From assembly GCF_003462685.1 (NCBI RefSeq), contig NZ_QRVE01000004.1, positions 62,001-126,000 on the forward strand: DNA of 64,000 nt, written 5' to 3'. Positions 59,412-64,000 of the stretch are shown here, one piece after another (the first letter of the stretch is position 1; every line of letters begins with the position of its first letter). The notes beneath the pieces are model-generated. The model was not told the origin of the DNA. It worked only from the letters and a program-made list of their open reading frames with translations, and made no database searches. The position numbers and the translations under genes were made by a program. The stretch is from Collinsella sp. AF23-4AC. GTDB taxonomy: Bacteria; Actinomycetota; Coriobacteriia; Coriobacteriales; Coriobacteriaceae.

Positions 59412-60242
59412 ATGGGTTGCGAGCACGCACAGGCCGCCGGCGGACAAACGTCGCCGTCGCAATTTGAGGAGAACACGCTGTCCGAGGTCAAACGCGTCAT
59501 CGCCGTGCTTTCCGGCAAGGGCGGTGTCGGCAAGTCGTTTGTCACCGGTGCCATCGCCACCGAGCTTGCCCGTCACGGCCACAAGGTCGGCGTCCTCGAT
59601 GCCGACATCACCGGTCCCTCTATCCCCAAGATGTTCGGTATGAGCGGACGCCACGTCCATGCCCTTGGCAACCTTATGCTGCCCGAAATCTCCGAGCACG
59701 GCGTCAAGGTCATGAGCTCCAACCTTCTGCTCCAAAACGAGACCGACCCCGTCCTTTGGCGCGGTCCGGTCATCGCAGGCGCCATTAGGCAGTTCTGGAG
59801 CGAGACCTCGTGGGGCCCCATCGACTACCTGCTGGTCGACATGCCTCCGGGAACAGGCGACGTCGCGCTCACCGTCTTCCAGTCGCTGCCCGTCGACGGC
59901 ATCGTCATCGTCACGAGCCCGCAGGATCTGGTCTCGATGATCGTCGCCAAGGCGGTCAACATGGCCGAGAAGATGAACGTCCCCATTCTGGGCATTGTCG
60001 AGAACATGAGCTATATTGAGTGTCCCGACTGCGGCAAGAAGATCGAGGTCTTTGGCAAGAGCAAGCTCCCCGAGGTCGCAGAGCGCTATAACCTCGACAT
60101 CTTGGGCCAGCTTCCCATTAATCCGGCACTCGCCGAGGCCTGCGATAAGGGCGAGGTCGAGACCGCACTGCCCGATGGCATGTTGCCCAAGGCAGTCTCT
60201 GCCGTCGAGGCCATTACCCCGCACGAGACCGACGAGGCCTAA
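59412..60242 (+). CDS. mrp: Mrp/NBP35 family Fe-S cluster carrier ATPase
   Basis: A 276-residue ParA/MinD-like P-loop ATPase of the Mrp/ApbC/NBP35 group, thought to carry Fe-S clusters to apoproteins. The deviant Walker A motif SGKGGVGKS is at residues 34-42, Walker B is VDMPPGTGDVAL, and the cluster-binding CxxC is in YIECPDCGKK. The N-terminal DUF59 domain of longer Mrp proteins is absent. The start ATG 59412 has AAAGGAG; the stop is immediately followed by the GTG of the next gene. Confidence 0.93.
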   Translation: MGCEHAQAAGGQTSPSQFEENTLSEVKRVIAVLSGKGGVGKSFVTGAIATELARHGHKVGVLDADITGPSIPKMFGMSGRHVHALGNLMLPEISEHGVKVMSSNLLLQNETDPVLWRGPVIAGAIRQFWSETSWGPIDYLLVDMPPGTGDVALTVFQSLPVDGIVIVTSPQDLVSMIVAKAVNMAEKMNVPILGIVENMSYIECPDCGKKIEVFGKSKLPEVAERYNLDILGQLPINPALAEACDKGEVETALPDGMLPKAVSAVEAITPHETDEA

Positions 60243-61514
60243 GTGAACGCGAGCGCCTTCTATGACGTCCTGGTAATCGGCGGCGGGGCTTCAGGCCTCG
60301 CCGCCGCCATTACGGCCGCACGAGCTGGCAAAAGCGTCTGCATCGTTGAGCGCGATGTCGCCTGCGGCCTTAAGCTCCTTGCGACCGGCAACGGCCGCTG
60401 CAACCTCTCCAACGAATCAATTGATCCACAGCGGTATAACCACCCCGCATTCGTTGAATCCGTTATGGGCCCCCGGCCCGAACAAGAGCTTATGGGTTTC
60501 TTCTCCTCGCTGGGCATCATGACAACCTCCGAGGAAGGCCGGCTGTACCCGCGCTCCCTTCGCGCCGAATCGGTGCGCGACGCGCTTCTCAACGTTTGCG
60601 ACCGCCTAGGTATCACCTTAATCTGCGGAGCCAACGTTGCCTCGGCGCACAAAGCTTCCGAAGGCTGGGCACTCCAAATAGACCGTCCAGCGCGGGCGCT
60701 CAAGGCAAAAAAGCACGACGACCGAAAATCGGAGCTCCGCTCGCTTCGGAAAGCGCTCGCCGATGTCCCTCGCAAGAACGAGGCCCTGCAGGCACATACC
60801 GTAATTATCGCCACGGGCGGCAACCCCACCGGTATCGCCGATACGTTTAGCCTCCCCCTCACTTCGCTGCGCCCCATCCTCTGCCCCGTATCGGCAACGG
60901 TCGTTGGCGATCGGGCGGCACTCAAGACGTTGGATGGTCTGCGCGTCCGCGCCCGCTTGACGCTCACCCGTAACCATAGTGAGCTCTGGCACGAAGACGG
61001 TGAAGTACTGTTTCGAGCCTTCGGCATCTCGGGCGTCGCTGTCTTCAACCTCTCCCGTCGTATCCAGCGCGGCGATACGATCCTGCTCGACGTTTTCCCC
61101 GACCTCTCTAAAGACGAGCTGCTCGATATGCTCAACCGGCGCGTTAAGCTGCTCGGCGGCTTTTCGCCCCGCGATCCCCGTTGGCTCGACGGCATGCTCG
61201 CCCCGCAACTCTCCCGCGTCGTCTGTACAGCGTTCGAGCAGTGCCATCCAGGCTCCAACGATGTCATCCACCTGGTCTCGATCCTCAAGCACTTTAAGTT
61301 GCTCGTCGAGGGAACAGCCGAGGAGCGCTCGGCGCAGGTCACGCGTGGTGGCGTATCTGTCGAGAGCATCTCAACACCCAGTCTACGCGCGCGCAGCGTT
61401 GTCGACGCCCCGCTTTACGTCTGCGGCGAAGCGCTCGACATCGACGCCGATTGCGGAGGCTTTAACCTTGCGTGGGCCTGGCTCTCGGGCATTCGCGCTG
61501 CAAGCAGCTTGTAG
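60243..61514 (+). CDS. HI0933/BaiN-family flavoprotein
   Basis: A 423-residue FAD-dependent oxidoreductase of the HI0933-like family, which includes the bile-acid enzyme BaiN of gut clostridia. The dinucleotide-binding start is DVLVIGGGASGLAAAITAARAGKSVCIVE, followed by the family hallmark KLLATGNGRCNLSN and the C-terminal CGEALDIDADCGGFNLAWAWLSG. The GTG at 60243 follows the mrp stop without a gap, so it is coupled. A roughly 30-residue basic insertion (KAKKHDDRKSELRSLRKA) is unusual for the family. The substrate is unknown. Confidence 0.9.
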   Translation: MNASAFYDVLVIGGGASGLAAAITAARAGKSVCIVERDVACGLKLLATGNGRCNLSNESIDPQRYNHPAFVESVMGPRPEQELMGFFSSLGIMTTSEEGRLYPRSLRAESVRDALLNVCDRLGITLICGANVASAHKASEGWALQIDRPARALKAKKHDDRKSELRSLRKALADVPRKNEALQAHTVIIATGGNPTGIADTFSLPLTSLRPILCPVSATVVGDRAALKTLDGLRVRARLTLTRNHSELWHEDGEVLFRAFGISGVAVFNLSRRIQRGDTILLDVFPDLSKDELLDMLNRRVKLLGGFSPRDPRWLDGMLAPQLSRVVCTAFEQCHPGSNDVIHLVSILKHFKLLVEGTAEERSAQVTRGGVSVESISTPSLRARSVVDAPLYVCGEALDIDADCGGFNLAWAWLSGIRAASSL

Positions 61515-61544
61515 CCGCGCAGTCTATAATCAAAAACGCATTCG

Positions 61545-61576
61545 GGCCGTCTGGGATACCGGACGGCCTCTTTCTT
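61545..61576 (+). terminator. Terminator after the HI0933-family gene
   Basis: GGCCGTC/GACGGCC with extra inner pairs (TGG...CCG) is followed by TCTTTCTT, 30 nt past the stop. An exact TATAAT lies just before it (61525-61530), though without a matching -35. Confidence 0.7.
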
Positions 61577-61594
61577 GCCTCTAAGGAGACCTCG

Positions 61595-63235
61595 ATGATC
61601 GAAATCACCCAAGTCAACGCGTCGCTCGATGAAGCCGGCGATGAAAATGCCTGCCTCATTGTTGGCAAGCGAGTCGCCAAGCGCGTCTTACGTTGCAAGG
61701 ACTCCGAGATCAAGTCCATCGAGCTCCACCGCAAGTCAATCGACGCTCGCAAAAAACGAGACGTCCATTTTATCCTGAGCTTTCGTGTTGAGCTGACTAG
61801 TCCCCACCTCGAGCGAGAAGCGGTCGACAGCGTTACCGAGCGTGACCGCTCGCGCGTACGCGCGATAGAAGATGATGGGCCTTCATTCCCCTCCCCCGTC
61901 TCCGACGCGCCTCAAGAACGCCCCGTCGTTGTCGGCGCCGGATGCGCCGGCCTTTTCGCTGCGCTCACGCTCGCCGAAGCAGGTCTTAAGCCCTTGCTTA
62001 TCGAGCGCGGCGACCCGGCATTTCGCCGCTCGCAGGCGATCGACCTCTTTCTAAAGGAGCGCATCCTCGACCCCGAGAGCAATATTCAGTTTGGTCTGGG
62101 CGGCGCAGGGACCTTCTCGGACGGCAAGCTCAATACGGGAACAAAAAATCCCGTCCATCGCCTTATCCTCGAAACCTTCGTCGAGGCGGGTGCGCCCCGC
62201 GATATTCTGTGGGATGCCAAGCCGCACATTGGCTCCGACATCCTTCCCAAGGTTGTCACCGCTATATCCCAGCGCATCGAGCAGCTCGGAGGTGTCGTCC
62301 GTTATCGAACGAAGCTCGTCGACATTCGCACCGACGCGTCTGGCGCCATCACCGGTATTGATGTCCAATCGTCCCAAGACGCCACTTACGAGCCAATCGA
62401 GACAAGGCACCTCATCCTCGCCTGCGGGCATTCTGCTCGCGATATTATTGAGCTCCTTAAGGACCACAACGTGGCCCTCGCACAAAAGACCTTTGCCATG
62501 GGCGTTCGCATCGAGCATCCGCAACGCGACATCGACAGAGCCCAATATGGAGCCTCGGCGGGACATCCAGCGCTCGGGGCGGCCCCCTACAAACTTGTTG
62601 TCCATCTTCCCAACGGCCGCAGCGTGTTCTCGTTTTGCATGTGCCCCGGCGGACAGGTTGTTGCCGCCTCTTCAGAACCGTGCCATCTGTGCGTCAACGG
62701 GGCCAGTCTCAATGCCCGCGACGGACGCAACGCAAATGCCGCCCTGCTCGTTAACGTCACGCCTGAGGACCTTCCCAACGATGACCCGCTCGCCGGCATC
62801 GAGCTCCAGCGTGCCTGCGAGGCGGCCGCCTATCGCCTGGGCGGTTCCAACTGGAACGCACCGGCACAACTCGTCGGGGATTTCCTCGCAGGACGCGCCA
62901 GCAAGGCGCCCGGAAAGGTAAAGCCCACCTATCCGCTCGGTGTGACCTGGACGGCAATTGACGAAGCCCTACCGCAGCATATCGTCGAGTCGCTCCGCCT
63001 GGGACTTCCCCTACTCGGAAAAAAGCTACGAGGCTACGACCGCCCCGATGCCGTTCTTACCGGCGTGGAGACTCGTTCGAGCTCACCGGTCACTGTCACC
63101 CGAGACCAAACGTGCCACGCCGTGTCGACCCCGGGCCTCTACCCTTGTGGTGAGGGAGCTGGATATGCCGGCGGCATCATGAGCGCGGCCACCGACGGCA
63201 TCCGTTGTGCTGAAGCCCTGATCGCAGACCTCTAA
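61595..63235 (+). CDS. FAD-dependent dehydrogenase (COG2509-like)
   Basis: A 546-residue flavoprotein of the large uncharacterised FAD-dependent dehydrogenase family. About 100 N-terminal residues form a separate alpha/beta domain (ITQVNASLDEAG...LRCKDSEIKSIELHRKSIDARKKRDVHFILSFRV). Then come the FAD-binding motif VVVGAGCAGLFAALTLAEAGLKPLLIERG, NIQFGLGGAGTFSDGKLNTG, a conserved FSFCMCPGG and the C-terminal GLYPCGEGAGYAGGIMSAATDG. The domain layout matches the family well, but the reaction is not known. ATG 61595 follows AAGGAG. Confidence 0.9.
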   Translation: MIEITQVNASLDEAGDENACLIVGKRVAKRVLRCKDSEIKSIELHRKSIDARKKRDVHFILSFRVELTSPHLEREAVDSVTERDRSRVRAIEDDGPSFPSPVSDAPQERPVVVGAGCAGLFAALTLAEAGLKPLLIERGDPAFRRSQAIDLFLKERILDPESNIQFGLGGAGTFSDGKLNTGTKNPVHRLILETFVEAGAPRDILWDAKPHIGSDILPKVVTAISQRIEQLGGVVRYRTKLVDIRTDASGAITGIDVQSSQDATYEPIETRHLILACGHSARDIIELLKDHNVALAQKTFAMGVRIEHPQRDIDRAQYGASAGHPALGAAPYKLVVHLPNGRSVFSFCMCPGGQVVAASSEPCHLCVNGASLNARDGRNANAALLVNVTPEDLPNDDPLAGIELQRACEAAAYRLGGSNWNAPAQLVGDFLAGRASKAPGKVKPTYPLGVTWTAIDEALPQHIVESLRLGLPLLGKKLRGYDRPDAVLTGVETRSSSPVTVTRDQTCHAVSTPGLYPCGEGAGYAGGIMSAATDGIRCAEALIADL

Positions 63236-63263
63236 CGCACAAATTCCAGCGCGCAAAAGACAT

Positions 63264-63295
63264 AGGCCCCGAGCTCCACAGGGAACTCGGGGCCT
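63264..63295. terminator. Bidirectional stem-loop between convergent genes
   Basis: AGGCCCCGAG pairs with CTCGGGGCCT (10 bp, 12-nt loop) between the flavoprotein and uvrB stops. T-rich tails are weak on both strands. Confidence 0.65.
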
Positions 63296-63300
63296 GTTCG

Positions 63301-64000
63301 CTATTTCTTAAACCGTGCACCCTGGCGTTTTCTGCCCGATGCGAACGTGGAACCCTTGCGGGCCTGCGAGCGTAAGCGCTCGATCGTCTCGTCCTCAGAC
63401 GCACCCTCGAGCATCGCCCGAATCTGAACGACAGCATCGCGCAGGCGCGCCGCCTCCTCAAAGTCCATAGCGGCAGAAGCGTTACGCATATCCTCTTCCA
63501 TGGTTTCGACGATCCGCACAAGCTCGTCATGCGGCAGTTCTTCCAACTGCTCCGCAAGTGTCTGCTCGGGCGCCACCGTTTCCGGCACACCGCCCTCGCC
63601 CGACTCATCGGGCGTATAGAATGCGCCATGGCCAAGAGAGTCGCCCTTCGAGCGTCCCTTGGGGCCCACAGTTTTTTCGGCCTCGGCAATAAAACTTGAG
63701 ATGTCGTTGATGGCCTTGCGCACTGTCTTGGGCACAATGCCATGTTCTTCGTTATATGCCATCTGAATCTCGCGACGGCGCTGTGTCTCCTCGATGGCCT
63801 CTTTCATCGAATCGGTCACAACGTCTGCATACATGATGACTTCGCCATCGGCGTTACGGGCCGCACGGCCAATCGTCTGAATCAGCGAACGGCGGTTGCG
63901 CAAGAAGCCTTCCTTATCGGCATCGAGAATTGCCACCAGTGAGACCTCGGGAAGATCCAAGCCCTCGCGAAGCAGGTTGATGCCAACGAGAACATCGATC
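63301..64000 (-). CDS. uvrB: Excinuclease ABC subunit B, C-terminal part, cut by window edge
   Basis: The last 233 or so residues of UvrB, the helicase-like damage-verification subunit. It starts inside helicase motif V ([22 protein letters not shown]), continues with [21 protein letters not shown] and [29 protein letters not shown], and ends with the UVR domain ([24 protein letters not shown]) that contacts UvrC. A longer-than-usual linker of about 40 residues ([26 protein letters not shown]) precedes the UVR domain, and the tail is basic. uvrA and uvrC are also in this window but in separate units. Confidence 0.97.
   Translation of the reverse strand, partial: IDVLVGINLLREGLDLPEVSLVAILDADKEGFLRNRRSLIQTIGRAARNADGEVIMYADVVTDSMKEAIEETQRRREIQMAYNEEHGIVPKTVRKAINDISSFIAEAEKTVGPKGRSKGDSLGHGAFYTPDESGEGGVPETVAPEQTLAEQLEELPHDELVRIVETMEEDMRNASAAMDFEEAARLRDAVVQIRAMLEGASEDETIERLRSQARKGSTFASGRKRQGARFKK

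Noticed and set aside
1-64000. CRISPR array, prophage, IS element or conjugative element
   Set aside because: No regular direct repeats with spacers, transposase, integrase, phage structural or relaxase gene was found.

Overview
The window reads as about 64 kb of chromosome from a high-GC, strictly anaerobic, Gram-positive actinobacterium of the gut class Coriobacteriia, most likely Collinsella or a close relative. This is inferred from gene content and codon use, not from a marker-gene match. The grounds are a class III ribonucleotide reductase, a whiA/rapZ pair, an LTA-synthase-family enzyme, SecG, AGGAG-type ribosome binding sites, frequent GTG and TTG starts, and a sialic-acid scavenging operon. 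No phage, IS element, CRISPR array or rRNA was found.

Layout. 1-15 kb is housekeeping and small metabolism: a cut aldo/keto reductase, a cyclase-family hydrolase, a PanE-family reductase, metY with a divergent LysR regulator, rnhA, a Gfo/Idh oxidoreductase, acylphosphatase, a Fur regulator, a HAD phosphatase, a UreE-like/SlyD pair, an M19 dipeptidase, a zinc metallopeptidase, and folE-HD-folB. 15-18.7 kb holds nrdG and nrdD behind a promoter flanked by NrdR boxes. 19-25 kb has two tRNA clusters (Gly-Val and Gly-Cys-Gly) around a GH13 glucosidase, a two-gene partner-switching module (PAS/GAF/PP2C phosphatase and a STAS-HATPase fusion), and tRNA-Leu. 25.1-25.6 kb is a gene-free stretch packed with nested palindromes. 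25.6-31.5 kb is an oppABCDF peptide transporter. 31.8-37 kb is secG and the glycolytic run gap-pgk-tpiA-gpmI. 37-39 kb is rapZ-whiA. 39-49.4 kb is a sialic-acid operon: satABCD transporter, an AXE1-family esterase, an esterase-like paralogue lacking the catalytic serine, a NanA-like lyase, a ROK kinase and nanE. 49.8-57 kb is ybaK-murJ-uvrC and uvrA. 57-63 kb runs on the plus strand: LTA synthase family, Mrp ATPase and two flavoproteins. The end of uvrB closes the window.

How it works together. The sialic-acid block is a complete import-and-catabolise unit down to GlcNAc-6-phosphate: SatA captures, SatB/C/D import, the AXE1 protein probably removes O-acetyl groups, NanA splits Neu5Ac, the kinase makes ManNAc-6-P and NanE epimerises it. 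Stem-loops between cistrons probably set expression ratios. Its promoter region carries a clear 9-bp inverted-repeat operator and an AAACGTTTT motif like the perfect palindrome upstream of gap. The phosphatase and STAS-HATPase pair supplies every piece of a partner switch except its final target.

Most promising for novelty: the cis-fused kinase/antagonist partner switch; the catalytically dead esterase paralogue in the sialic-acid operon; the putative cysteine leader peptide ahead of metY; the nested palindromes at 25.1-25.6 kb; the large inverted repeat sharing sequence with the 3' end of nrdD; and the AACTTTTTTGAAAAAAGT element upstream of all three tRNA promoters.
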